NCBI GenBank assembly: GCA_021162325.1
Contig: JAGGYV010000167.1
Coordinates: forward strand, 1 to 8,658
DNA from: Desulfobacteraceae bacterium
GTDB taxonomy: Bacteria; Desulfobacterota; Desulfobacteria; Desulfobacterales; Desulfosalsimonadaceae
Reading direction: 5' to 3'
DNA length: 8,658 nucleotides
Shown here: positions 1-5,913 of the stretch, in pieces
Layout: each line of letters opens with the position of its first letter
Position numbering within the stretch: position 1 is the stretch's first letter
The notes under the pieces: model-generated
Database searches by the model: none
Told to the model about the DNA's origin: nothing
The model's input: the letters and a program-made list of their open reading frames with translations, nothing else
Translations under genes and position numbers: made by a program

Positions 1-131
1 AGTGAACTAAAGTTTGAAGTGAACTAAAGTTATGGTTAATGCCTTCGGCATTTTCAATTTTTATGTTAAAAATGATCGCGCATTTCGCGCAGTCCTCAAC
101 TTTAGGCACTTTAGATCACTTTAGTCATTTT
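1..131. repeat. Intergenic inverted-repeat element, probably cut by the window edge
   Basis: The left side carries two direct copies of agtgaactaaagtt (1-14 and 18-31). The right side (98-124) carries the opposite-strand version, with aactttag, cactttag and cactttag units in series. Between the arms are two small hairpins: ATGCC-TTC-GGCAT at 39-51 and CGCG-cattt-CGCG at 77-89. The design is short AAAGT-type units at both ends in opposite orientation around GC-rich mini-hairpins, with no coding capacity. It fits a non-autonomous palindromic intergenic repeat. Similar CTTTAG/CTAAAG-rich repeats are, from memory, common in Desulfobacteraceae genomes. Its true left end cannot be seen. Confidence 0.55.
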
Positions 132-197
132 ACACGTTTTGAATTTTTAAAAGAGTTTGCCAAAAAAACACAAAAATCAGAGATAAGAAACTAAGAT

Positions 198-659
198 CTA
201 TTCCAAGGCTTTAATCATGGCAATTTCATCGCAATCCGGGAATTTGACGCAGTTGATGCAGTCGGCCCAGATTTTTATGGGCAGGTCGGCTTTATCAATT
301 TGAATAAAACCGAACTTTTCAAAAAAAGCCGGTTTGTAGGTCAGTGTAAATAAGGATTTGATTTTATACTGTTTGGCCTCTTCAAAAGTTTTTTCAACGA
401 GTTGTTTGCCGATGGATTTTCCGGTAACATCTTCACGGACAGCCAATGAGCGGATTTCTGCGAGATCTTCCCAGCAGAACTGGAGTGCGCAGCATCCGAT
501 AATCTTTTTAGTGTTTTGAACTTCCGTAAACACTGAAAAATCTCTCACATGATCGTAAAGTTTGCTCAACGGCCGGGCAAGTAATTTTCCCTTATCTCCG
601 TAATATTTCAGCATGGCGTGGATGTTTTTTATATCTTCTATGGTGGCGTTTCTGATCAT
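198..659 (-). CDS. GNAT family N-acetyltransferase, ArgA-like short form
   Basis: The 153-residue product is a single GNAT domain that should transfer an acetyl group from acetyl-CoA to an amine in the cytoplasm. The core runs from MIRNATIEDI at the N-terminus through the beta4 segment AEIRSLAV (residues 67-74). The acetyl-CoA loop VTGKSIGKQLV (78-88) has a serine where the usual Q/RxxGxG/A loop often has glycine. KPAFFEKFGF (109-118) is the typical GNAT C-terminal motif. The tail (131-145) holds a Cys cluster, WADCINCVKFPDCDE, with C134, C137 and C143. Small proteins resembling short N-acetylglutamate synthases share this general layout and tail, so an arginine-pathway role is possible, but the substrate is inferred. 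The ATG at 659 begins the domain cleanly, although no strong Shine-Dalgarno precedes it. The gene lies downstream of the PBP gene on the same strand, with a MITE-like element between them that may interrupt co-transcription. Confidence 0.85.
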   Translation of the reverse strand: MIRNATIEDIKNIHAMLKYYGDKGKLLARPLSKLYDHVRDFSVFTEVQNTKKIIGCCALQFCWEDLAEIRSLAVREDVTGKSIGKQLVEKTFEEAKQYKIKSLFTLTYKPAFFEKFGFIQIDKADLPIKIWADCINCVKFPDCDEIAMIKALE

Positions 660-740
660 AGGGTTTTTTTAGCGGTTATATCGTATTAAATCAAGGTTTT
701 TATGTATGGATTATTGTGCGTTTTCTTTTATCGCCTTATA

Positions 741-899
741 GTGTCTCGTCAAGGATGAAATGCCGCAAGATTGCGCCGTAATTTTTTGTGCCTGCAAGGC
801 GCGACTTGGGGAGCATAGTGGGCTATGCGACTCAAGTCGTAACGACGCAGGCGCGAAAAAGGACAAACAATATGCGTCAGTTCAGAGTTGACGCGACAC
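741..899. mobile_element. MITE-like element with TA flanks and 12-bp terminal inverted repeats
   Basis: The ends are gtgtctcgtcaa (741-752) and ttgacgcgacac (888-899), inverted repeats matching at 11 of 12 positions. Both are flanked by TA (739-740 and 900-901), the duplication expected of IS630/Tc1-mariner-type transposition. The interior has no ORF and folds into nested stems: CCTGC (791-795) with GCAGG (847-851), CGACTTG (802-808) with CAAGTCG (833-839), and GCATAG-tggg-CTATGC (813-828). Such a structure would form a strong hairpin in the transcript of the upstream PBP gene. The right edge supplies the last base of the PBP stop codon. The transposase family is inferred only from the TA flanks. 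Confidence 0.7.
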
Positions 900-2872
900 T
901 AGCGTGGCTGATTAGCTTTGGTAAATAATGCCACCACGCCGTCTGAATTATCCGCCAAATCATCCGCTTGATCATCTGTCTGATGGGTTGGGACGGGCTT
1001 TCCAGTGGTTGGGTTGATTTTTAGTTTAACCATGTTGTCCGGTACATCAAAGTATTCATATTCCTGGTCTTTAAAGACATTTTTCATAAATTTTATCCAG
1101 ATGGGAAGGGCTGCCCGGGAGCCGGTTTCTTTAGGGCCCAGTGTTGAGAAATCATCACATCCCACCCATACGCCGGTGGCCATCGTCGGTGAAAATCCGA
1201 TAAAAAGCGCATCTTTGTAGTCGTTGGTGGTACCGGTTTTTCCGGCAATAGGATGATGGAGGACCCGTGCTTTTTTCCCGGTTCCTTCCAAAATGACCCC
1301 TTCCAGTATATTGGTCATAATCGCAGCGTTTTCCCGGGACATGGCAATATGTTTGTCGCTATTCGGTTGCCAGATACTCTGGTTGCCGGCATTTAAAACA
1401 TCATCAATGCAATAGGGCTGAATATAAATTCCCTGATTGGCAAAAACTGCGTATGCGGCGGTTAATTCGGTTAAATTGGTTTCAGATGTTCCCAGGGCCA
1501 GAGACAAGTATGGTGATAGCCTGGATTGAATCCCCAGTTTTTTTGCAAAATCGATTACACCAGAGATTCCCAGCTGATCAATCATCCGGACCGCCGGGAT
1601 GTTCTCAGAATGGGTAAGTGCTTTGCGTAAAGTGATTTCACCCTGAAATGTTTTTGAAAAGTTTTCAGGCTGCCATGGTTTATTTTTTGTTGCGCCCGGG
1701 AATGAAACCGGTGCGTCAAGAATCAATGATGCCTGGTTAAATCCCTGTTCAATGGCATGGGCATATAAAATCGGTTTAAAAGCGGAACCGGGTTGTCGGC
1801 GTGCGGCAGTCGCCCGGTTAAAAGGGCTTTTACGATAGTCATTTCCCCCGGACATGGCAAGAATACCCCCTGTCCGGACATCGATTGCGATCAGGGCTGC
1901 CTGGGGTTTTTGTTTTAAGGCAGGGTCTTTTTTTCGCCGCTGCTCAAGGTTTTCAATACCATGGGCGATGGCCTGGTCTGAGATGTTTTGTAATTTGGAA
2001 GAAAGGGTCGTATAAACCGTCAGTCCCCTCGTATATAAACGCGCAGCGCCGATTTTTTTTTCCAGAATTTTTTTTACGTAATCCACAAAATAGGGGGCAG
2101 GCGAAGTGGTCTTGTTTTGCACCGCAACAAAGGATTTTTTTGTTGCTTTGGTGTACTGGTCGGCTGTAATGACGCGGGTGAGCCTCATTTGTTTTAAGAC
2201 AATATTTCTTCTTTTCACTGCCAGTTCCGGGTTGTTCAGCGGTGAGTAAGCGGACGGTGCTTTGGGCATGGCTGCAATCATGGCACATTCTGCAAGATTC
2301 AGCGTTGAAACGGGTTTCCCAAAAAAAATCTGTGCAGCAGATTCAACGCCATAGGCACCGCTGCCGAAGTAGATCTGGTTCAGATAAAGTTCCAGAATTT
2401 CATCTTTTGTATACCGACGTTCCAGCTGGAGAGACAGAAGCGCTTCTTTTAATTTTCGGTGTAATGTTTTTTGGGGAGACAGAAAAAGCGTTTTTGAAAG
2501 TTGCTGGGTGATTGTGCTGGCCCCCTGGACAAATCCCCCGGCCCGAATATCAGTGATGATTGCCCTGACGATTCCTTTCAGATCAATGCCGCTGTGCGTA
2601 TAAAATTGACGGTCTTCGGCGGTAATCATTGCTTTTTGGAGATATTCCGGAATTTTTTTAAGGGGAACCGGATCCCTCTTTTCCCTGTAAAGTTCGGCCA
2701 GAAGTTTATCGTCTGCGGAGTAAATTCTTGTGATGGCGGACGGTTGAAATGTTTCCAGGGAACGGATTTGCGGCAGGTCCCGGACCATGACTAAAAACAT
2801 GCCGGCAATGCTCCCGCAGACGACGGCAGTGAAGAACAGGATGAAACTGGTGATGTAAAAGCGTTTGTTCAT
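899..2872 (-). CDS. Class A penicillin-binding protein (PBP1A type), bifunctional transglycosylase/transpeptidase
   Basis: This 657-residue enzyme polymerises lipid II glycan strands and cross-links peptidoglycan at the outer face of the inner membrane. An N-terminal membrane anchor spans about residues 7-30. The GT51 glycosyltransferase follows: AEDRQFYTH with catalytic E86, GASTITQQLSK (118-127), and RKLKEALLSLQLE (139-151) with the second conserved glutamate E143. The transpeptidase domain has all three active-site motifs: S363-A-F-K366 in RQPGSAFKP, S422-E-N424, and K545-T-G in AGKTGTT. An Asp-rich, low-complexity tail (about 632-644) follows the domain. The length is a little short of many PBP1A proteins, and no OB-like insert is evident. 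The ATG at 2872 precedes the anchor but has only a weak ribosome binding site. The TAG stop (899-901) straddles the edge of the MITE-like element, so the C-terminus may be a truncated version. The gene is divergent from the tRNA. Confidence 0.95.
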   Translation of the reverse strand: MNKRFYITSFILFFTAVVCGSIAGMFLVMVRDLPQIRSLETFQPSAITRIYSADDKLLAELYREKRDPVPLKKIPEYLQKAMITAEDRQFYTHSGIDLKGIVRAIITDIRAGGFVQGASTITQQLSKTLFLSPQKTLHRKLKEALLSLQLERRYTKDEILELYLNQIYFGSGAYGVESAAQIFFGKPVSTLNLAECAMIAAMPKAPSAYSPLNNPELAVKRRNIVLKQMRLTRVITADQYTKATKKSFVAVQNKTTSPAPYFVDYVKKILEKKIGAARLYTRGLTVYTTLSSKLQNISDQAIAHGIENLEQRRKKDPALKQKPQAALIAIDVRTGGILAMSGGNDYRKSPFNRATAARRQPGSAFKPILYAHAIEQGFNQASLILDAPVSFPGATKNKPWQPENFSKTFQGEITLRKALTHSENIPAVRMIDQLGISGVIDFAKKLGIQSRLSPYLSLALGTSETNLTELTAAYAVFANQGIYIQPYCIDDVLNAGNQSIWQPNSDKHIAMSRENAAIMTNILEGVILEGTGKKARVLHHPIAGKTGTTNDYKDALFIGFSPTMATGVWVGCDDFSTLGPKETGSRAALPIWIKFMKNVFKDQEYEYFDVPDNMVKLKINPTTGKPVPTHQTDDQADDLADNSDGVVALFTKANQPR

Positions 2873-2917
2873 AAATTTGAATACGTTGCTTAGCTATAAA
2901 ACATGATTTAATTTTTC

Positions 2918-2946
2918 TTGACAGTAAAACAGATTTGATGTTAACA
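2918..2946 (+). promoter_or_regulatory. Candidate promoter of the tRNA-Val gene
   Basis: A perfect -35 hexamer TTGACA lies at 2918-2923. A 17-bp spacer leads to a weak -10 candidate TTAACA at 2941-2946, which would start transcription about 10 bases before the tRNA. The perfect -35 and correct distance support the call, but the -10 match is poor. Confidence 0.45.
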
Positions 2947-2961
2947 AAACCTTAACTTTAA

Positions 2962-3037
2962 AGGCGCGTAGCTCAGCTGGCAGAGCGCTACCTCGACACG
3001 GTAGAAGTCATCAGTTCAAGTCTGATCGTGCCTACCA
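2962..3037 (+). tRNA. tRNA-Val: tRNA-Val (anticodon GAC)
   Basis: The cloverleaf folds completely in 76 nt. The acceptor stem AGGCGCG (2962-2968) pairs with CGTGCCT including one G-U, and CCA is encoded at 3035-3037. The D stem is GCTC/GAGC with a GG-containing loop. The anticodon stem is CTACC/GGTAG, with loop TCGACAC and anticodon GAC at 2995-2997. The variable loop is AAGTC, and the T arm is ATCAG-TTCAAGT-CTGAT. GAC reads GUC/GUU valine codons. The oddity is C at position 33 (2994), where almost all elongator tRNAs have U to make the anticodon-loop turn. All stems are intact, so this is either a functional variant or a recently altered copy. A dedicated terminator follows 8 nt downstream. 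Confidence 0.9.
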
Positions 3038-3045
3038 GAATATTT

Positions 3046-3080
3046 AAGGGTTTACAGTTGTCTCTGTAAACCCTTTTTTT
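3046..3080 (+). terminator. Rho-independent terminator of tRNA-Val
   Basis: AAGGGTTTACAG (3046-3057) pairs perfectly over 12 bp with CTGTAAACCCTT (3064-3075) around a TTGTCT loop. The T-run 3074-3080 completes a textbook intrinsic terminator right after the tRNA CCA end. Confidence 0.92.
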
Positions 3081-3248
3081 ATTAGCTATTGCCTGAACGG
3101 AAACCTTTAAATTCTGCTTGTCATTACGCGGAGTGAGGAACGAACGACAAAGTAATCCCCTGTCGATAAAGAGATTGCTTTGGTCGTGCCTCCCGCGCAA
3201 TGACAGAAAAGTTGTCATTGAGGGACTTTCCGTTCAACGATTAGCTAT
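3081..3248. repeat. Palindromic intergenic element flanked by a 9-bp direct repeat
   Basis: The direct repeat attagctat occurs at 3081-3089 and 3240-3248. Just inside it are outer inverted repeats tgaacggaaa (3094-3103) and tttccgttca (3227-3236), perfect over 10 bp. Nested inside is a longer imperfect palindrome. Its arm begins tgtcattacgcgg at 3119, and the opposite arm ends near 3204 (cgcgcaatgaca). This resembles the widely dispersed cattgcgagg/gcaatgaca-type bacterial palindromic repeat. A third partial arm, tgtcattgaggga, lies at 3213-3225. There is no believable coding content. The nested structure suggests a non-autonomous mobile repeat, possibly one repeat inside another. Positions 3249-3335, beyond it, show nothing recognisable. 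Confidence 0.6.
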
Positions 3249-3335
3249 ATAACAAAGGACGTATTGTCTGATGCAAATAAATAACAACTGCCCGTAAACA
3301 TTAATTGCCCCGCCCTCGCTTGTAAACCATGTACT

Positions 3336-3360
3336 AAAAAAAATCAGGCAGACGCTGATT
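3336..3360 (-). terminator. Intrinsic terminator of the TraR/DksA-family gene
   Basis: On the minus strand, AATCAG pairs with CTGATT (plus-strand 3342-3347 with 3355-3360) around a 7-nt loop. A run of about eight T follows (plus-strand A-run 3336-3343). It lies 15 bases past the stop codon, as expected for a minus-strand gene. The stem is only 6 bp, so the strength is moderate. Confidence 0.6.
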
Positions 3361-3374
3361 GCACTTTTTTGGGT

Positions 3375-3719
3375 TTAGCCGGTTAATTTTTCTGCGCACA
3401 CAACGCACAGATTTGTTTCCGGCAAGATCATTAGTCGCGCAAATGGAATGGGCTCATCACATTCAATACATATTCCGAAATCTTCGTCATCAATTATTTT
3501 CAGTGCTTTCTGAAGCCTCGTCAGCGTATTTTCAGTTTTTCTCAGCGCTTCCTCATTAATACTCTTGCTGTTAATGGCTTCCATCCTGGAAATCCTGCCG
3601 ATGGCATTATCCGGCGCAATCGGACGGGTCAATTCCTTATAGGATATAATATCTTTTTTTAAACTATGAATCTTGTCGGTAATATGGTGCCTGAAATTTT
3701 CTTTTTGTTCATTTTTCAT
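3375..3719 (-). CDS. TraR/DksA family zinc-finger regulator
   Basis: Numbered from the ATG at 3719, the product is 114 residues, mostly a helical coiled coil followed by a C4 zinc finger. The finger GICIECDEPIPFARL...CVVC has CxxC pairs at about residues 84/87 and 105/108. Family members bind the secondary channel of RNA polymerase and tune promoter output, often together with ppGpp. The central segment PDNAIGRISRMEAINSKSI matches a common short subgroup of the family rather than E. coli DksA itself, whose acidic tip is not obvious here, so ppGpp synergy is uncertain. An in-frame TTG at 3725 would add two residues. It sits closer to an AAGAGA ribosome-binding-like stretch, so the start is not certain. 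The gene has its own terminator and stands alone, in the same direction as the K+ channel gene upstream but 81 bp or more from it. Confidence 0.85.
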   Translation of the reverse strand: MKNEQKENFRHHITDKIHSLKKDIISYKELTRPIAPDNAIGRISRMEAINSKSINEEALRKTENTLTRLQKALKIIDDEDFGICIECDEPIPFARLMILPETNLCVVCAEKLTG

Positions 3720-3806
3720 TATCAATCATATCTCTTATAATAATACGGGGTTTAATTTAGCGGGATGGTTAAAAACCTAAACTTTTATTTTATGTCAAAC
3801 CGGGCT

Positions 3807-4637
3807 TTATGGCAACTTTTTACCGCATTCCCGGCAAAACTTTGCATCCGAAGCATGGTCCGAGGTGCTGCAGGCCGGGCATTTTCGAATATTTGGCGTT
3901 TTTTTCGTCGCCTGGGAAAGCTCAACCGTGACAATGCCTGTCGGAACAGCGATAATGCCATACCCTATGATCATCAGAAAAGAGGCAAGCGTCTTTCCCA
4001 TTGGTGTATGGGGGGATATATCCCCATAACCGACGGTCGTCAATGTTACGATGGCCCAGTATATACTTGTGGGGATATCCACAAACCCGTTTTTTTCTCC
4101 TTCAATTACATACATGACCGAACCGGTGATAACAACGATTGCCAGCACGGCTGAAATAAATACGCCTATTTTTCGGCCGCTGGCCCGTAAAGCAGCCATA
4201 ATCGTCCGGGCTTCCCGGGTAAAATGGGTCAGTTTAAACACTCTGAAAATACGTAAAAGACGCAATGCCCGGATGGTCAGTAGAGACTGGCTGCCAGGTA
4301 CAAAAATACTCAGGTAAGTAGGAAAAATGGCCAGTAAATCCACTATTCCGAAAAAACTGGTGGCATAATTGACAGGGCGCTTTACACTGATTAACCGCAG
4401 AATGTATTCAATGGTAAACAAAATAGTAAAGAACCATTCAATGCCGTACAGGATGCCCCCATAAGCATCGCGGATGCTGTGAACACTCTCTATTATAACA
4501 ATGGCAACGCTGAAAATGATGCTCCAGATCAGGGCCACATCAAATGCCTTGCCCGCCGGCGTGACGGTCCCAAATATTATTTCATATAGGTGACTGCGCC
4601 AGTTTTTATGTACTTGTCCCCTTGAAGGAGAATCCAT
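3807..4637 (-). CDS. Voltage-gated-type potassium channel (ion transporter) with C-terminal zinc ribbon
   Basis: The 276-residue inner-membrane protein has the six-helix layout of the voltage-gated ion channel superfamily. S1 is about 33-50, S2 63-82, S3 93-112, S4 118-136, S5 155-177, the pore helix and filter 192-206, and S6 213-240. S4 carries basic residues every third position (R123, R126, R129, R132, K135). E77 in S2 and D100 in S3 could be counter-charges. The filter TVGYGD (201-206) is the K+-selective signature. S6 has a PTG hinge (232-234). The cytoplasmic tail ends in a four-cysteine ribbon: C253, C256, C268 and C271. A tetrameric K+ channel is the natural reading. The ATG at 4637 has a GAGGG stretch about 9 bases upstream on the minus strand. 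No clear terminator is seen between it and the downstream DksA-family gene. Confidence 0.92.
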   Translation of the reverse strand: MDSPSRGQVHKNWRSHLYEIIFGTVTPAGKAFDVALIWSIIFSVAIVIIESVHSIRDAYGGILYGIEWFFTILFTIEYILRLISVKRPVNYATSFFGIVDLLAIFPTYLSIFVPGSQSLLTIRALRLLRIFRVFKLTHFTREARTIMAALRASGRKIGVFISAVLAIVVITGSVMYVIEGEKNGFVDIPTSIYWAIVTLTTVGYGDISPHTPMGKTLASFLMIIGYGIIAVPTGIVTVELSQATKKTPNIRKCPACSTSDHASDAKFCRECGKKLP

Positions 4638-4680
4638 GGATCTGAGCCCTCTTAATGACGATTACCGCAGGTTGTATTTT

Positions 4681-4709
4681 TAAATATTTAATAAATTCGG
4701 ATCTTACAA
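4681..4709 (-). promoter_or_regulatory. Candidate promoter of the K+ channel gene
   Basis: On the minus strand, TTGTAA (plus 4704-4709) and TATTTA (plus 4681-4686) are separated by 17 bp. They lie 44 bases before the start codon in AT-rich DNA. The match to the sigma-70 consensus is partial. Confidence 0.35.
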
Positions 4710-4738
4710 CAGAACCGATGAGAATGCAAAGCCAAGAA

Positions 4739-4846
4739 GTAAAGGAGTTCACCCATAAAACGGTCATAAATTCTTCTGAGACCGCTATTTTGAATAAGTT
4801 ACGTTTATTTTCAAGTAAAAATTGTATGTTTGGGTGAACTTTTTAC
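4739..4846. repeat. Inverted-repeat segment upstream of the transposase remnant
   Basis: The sequence gtaaaggagttcaccca (4739-4755) recurs inverted, with one gap, as tgggtgaactttttac (4831-4846). The core gttcaccca/tgggtgaac is perfect over 9 bp. The roughly 75 bp between them is AT-rich and non-coding. It may be the left terminal region of the adjacent insertion sequence or an independent small element. No target duplication is visible. Confidence 0.4.
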
Positions 4847-4857
4847 CAAACAAAAAG

Positions 4858-4920
4858 GCCTCCTTGTGGTAAGAATTACAAGCGCAAATTTCATAATTCT
4901 TTACCAATAATCAAGGAGGC
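4858..4920 (+). promoter_or_regulatory. Long hairpin sequestering the transposase ribosome binding site
   Basis: GCCTCCTTG (4858-4866) pairs perfectly with CAAGGAGGC (4912-4920). TGGTAAGAATTA (4867-4878) pairs with TAATTCTTTACCA (4894-4906) with one bulged base. The 3' arm contains AAGGAGG (4913-4919), the Shine-Dalgarno of the transposase ATG at 4927. A transcript entering from outside would fold and hide the site. Several IS families limit transposase expression from read-through transcription in this way. Confidence 0.7.
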
Positions 4921-4926
4921 TTGAGA

Positions 4927-5196
4927 ATGATACACCAAATTGGCAGGAAATTACGACAACAAATTCATTATTTTTCGGGGGAACTTTGTAATGACTTGGG
5001 AACCATTGCTTCACGCTTCACTGAAGAAACTATTTTTGGCATTTCCGCCAGCGGATCTGTTCGGTTGACTAAAATCGGGCGGGCTTTAGAGGAAACAATC
5101 CCTCTTCATGCGACTCACAAACGTTTAAGCCGCAATTCGGCGGATCAGGGCCTTGAGCACAACGCCGGCAAAAAACAGACCGTACAGAAACTATAG
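4927..5196 (+). pseudogene. Truncated DDE-type transposase (N-terminal fragment)
   Basis: About 70 residues look like the start of a transposase: FSGELCNDLG, then ASGSVRLTKIGRALEE, ending in HKRLSRN near base 5136. This resembles, from memory, the N-terminal region of IS4-like DDE transposases of 400 or more residues, but the family is not certain. After position 5136 the frame runs through unrelated DNA, the antisense of a membrane-protein gene, to a TAG at 5194-5196. The catalytic core and the right end of the element are therefore missing. The ATG at 4927 has a perfect AAGGAGG 7 bases upstream. An in-frame TTG at 4921 is too close to that site to be the start. The element is inactive by itself. 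Confidence 0.7.
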
Positions 5197-5423
5197 ACGG
5201 TACTGTGAGAAAAGATTCCAAGCAACGGATTAACCTGAAAAGGATAAAAAGGTTTTATATCGGAATATAGCGGAGCATCAAAAAGAACATGCAGCCATGC
5301 ACCCATTACCCCAGAGAATGCCATTTTTGCATAGGTTGAGCCGTAGGATAAACGGAGAAAATTCATCCCCTTTTTAATGATATGACGAAAAGGAAACGCA
5401 GCAGACGCAAATAGTAGACCCAC
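5125..5423 (-). pseudogene. Remnant of a YdjM/DUF457-like inner-membrane protein gene
   Basis: Translated on the minus strand, the segment GAWLHVLFDAPLYSDIKPFY followed by NPLLG resembles the second half of small multi-helix membrane proteins annotated as LexA-regulated or metal-dependent hydrolase-like (YdjM/DUF457). The normal N-terminal half, with its first histidine motif, is absent: an in-frame stop lies just upstream and AT-rich DNA follows. A GTG at 5423 has GGAGGG before it, so a 92-residue product ending at 5145 is possible. One extra base in the six-A run at 5170-5175 (plus strand) would instead give a natural ending, FFAGVVLKALIRRIAA, with a stop at 5125-5127. I read it as 5'-truncated and frameshifted, next to the transposase remnant. 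Family assignment is tentative. Confidence 0.5.
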
Positions 5424-5564
5424 AATCCCTCCGATTTATACAAATTATTAATTATAAAAACAAGTTCAGAGAAAATATTTTTTTAAAAAGAGTTCCTGAT
5501 ATCAACAATATGCACTTTAACAATGATATGAAAAGAATTAAACCTGTTTCATAATTTCCAATTA

Positions 5565-5717
5565 TGACAAACTCGTAAAAAGTCAGATTCCGATGGCAAA
5601 GAAAAAAGCTCCAAATTCGAGGCGCGCAAATCCTGAGTAATGATTCGTACTTATCGTACCATGAAGAAGCGAAGGATGCAGCGCAACAAAGAATTTGGAC
5701 TTTTTACGAAGCCATCA
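5565..5717. repeat. Palindromic intergenic repeat with tcgtaaaaagtc ends
   Basis: Perfect 12-bp inverted repeats tcgtaaaaagtc (5573-5584) and gactttttacga (5698-5709) bound a structured interior. An inner pair is ccaaattc (5611-5618) with gaatttgg (5691-5698). ATTA flanks both sides (5561-5564 and 5718-5721), or CAATTAT if the ends are drawn wider. Repeats with gactttttacga ends are, from memory, abundant in Desulfobacteraceae. An open frame crosses the element from 5579 and continues to about 5826 without a start codon or recognisable product. I do not call it a gene. Confidence 0.6.
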
Positions 5718-5811
5718 ATTATTATCAGTCAATAAAAGATCCAAAGGCCGGACTGATTCAGTGCTCTATTTTGCCTCAGATTATCCTTGAATCGATAATT
5801 CGCCATTATTC

Positions 5812-5913
5812 GAACAAATTATAAAGAATACCGGGATTTTATGCTTTGGCAGCATCAAGGTGCCGGTTTTTAAATACGAAAACCCTGAAAAAAACAAAAA
5901 TTGGAAGAAATAG
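5812..5913 (+). pseudogene. Possible C-terminal coding remnant of unknown protein
   Basis: One frame reads EQIIKNTGILCFGSIKVPVF and then KYENPEKNKNWKK before a TAG. The composition is protein-like, unlike the surrounding AT-rich DNA, and it ends in a basic tail typical of a real C-terminus. A stop codon closes the frame just upstream, so there is no start and no complete domain. I do not recognise the family. It could be chance. Confidence 0.2.

Noticed and set aside
1..31. Two direct copies of agtgaactaaagtt considered as the start of a CRISPR array
   Set aside because: The units are too short, only 3 bp separate them, and inverted copies close the element.
1885..2511. Several 90-110-codon frames on both strands inside the PBP gene
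   Set aside because: They are overlaps with a gene that has complete catalytic motifs. None shows a domain of its own.
2988..3218. Minus-strand 76-codon frame over the tRNA and the palindromic repeat
   Set aside because: It reads antisense through the tRNA, the terminator and the repeat, so it is not a gene.
3793..3798. Minus-strand TTGACA as the -35 of the DksA-family gene
   Set aside because: No acceptable -10 hexamer lies 16-18 bp downstream.
4655..4837. Plus-strand 60-codon frame beginning upstream of the K+ channel gene
   Set aside because: No family resemblance, no good ribosome binding site, and it runs through an inverted repeat. It overlaps the channel promoter region.
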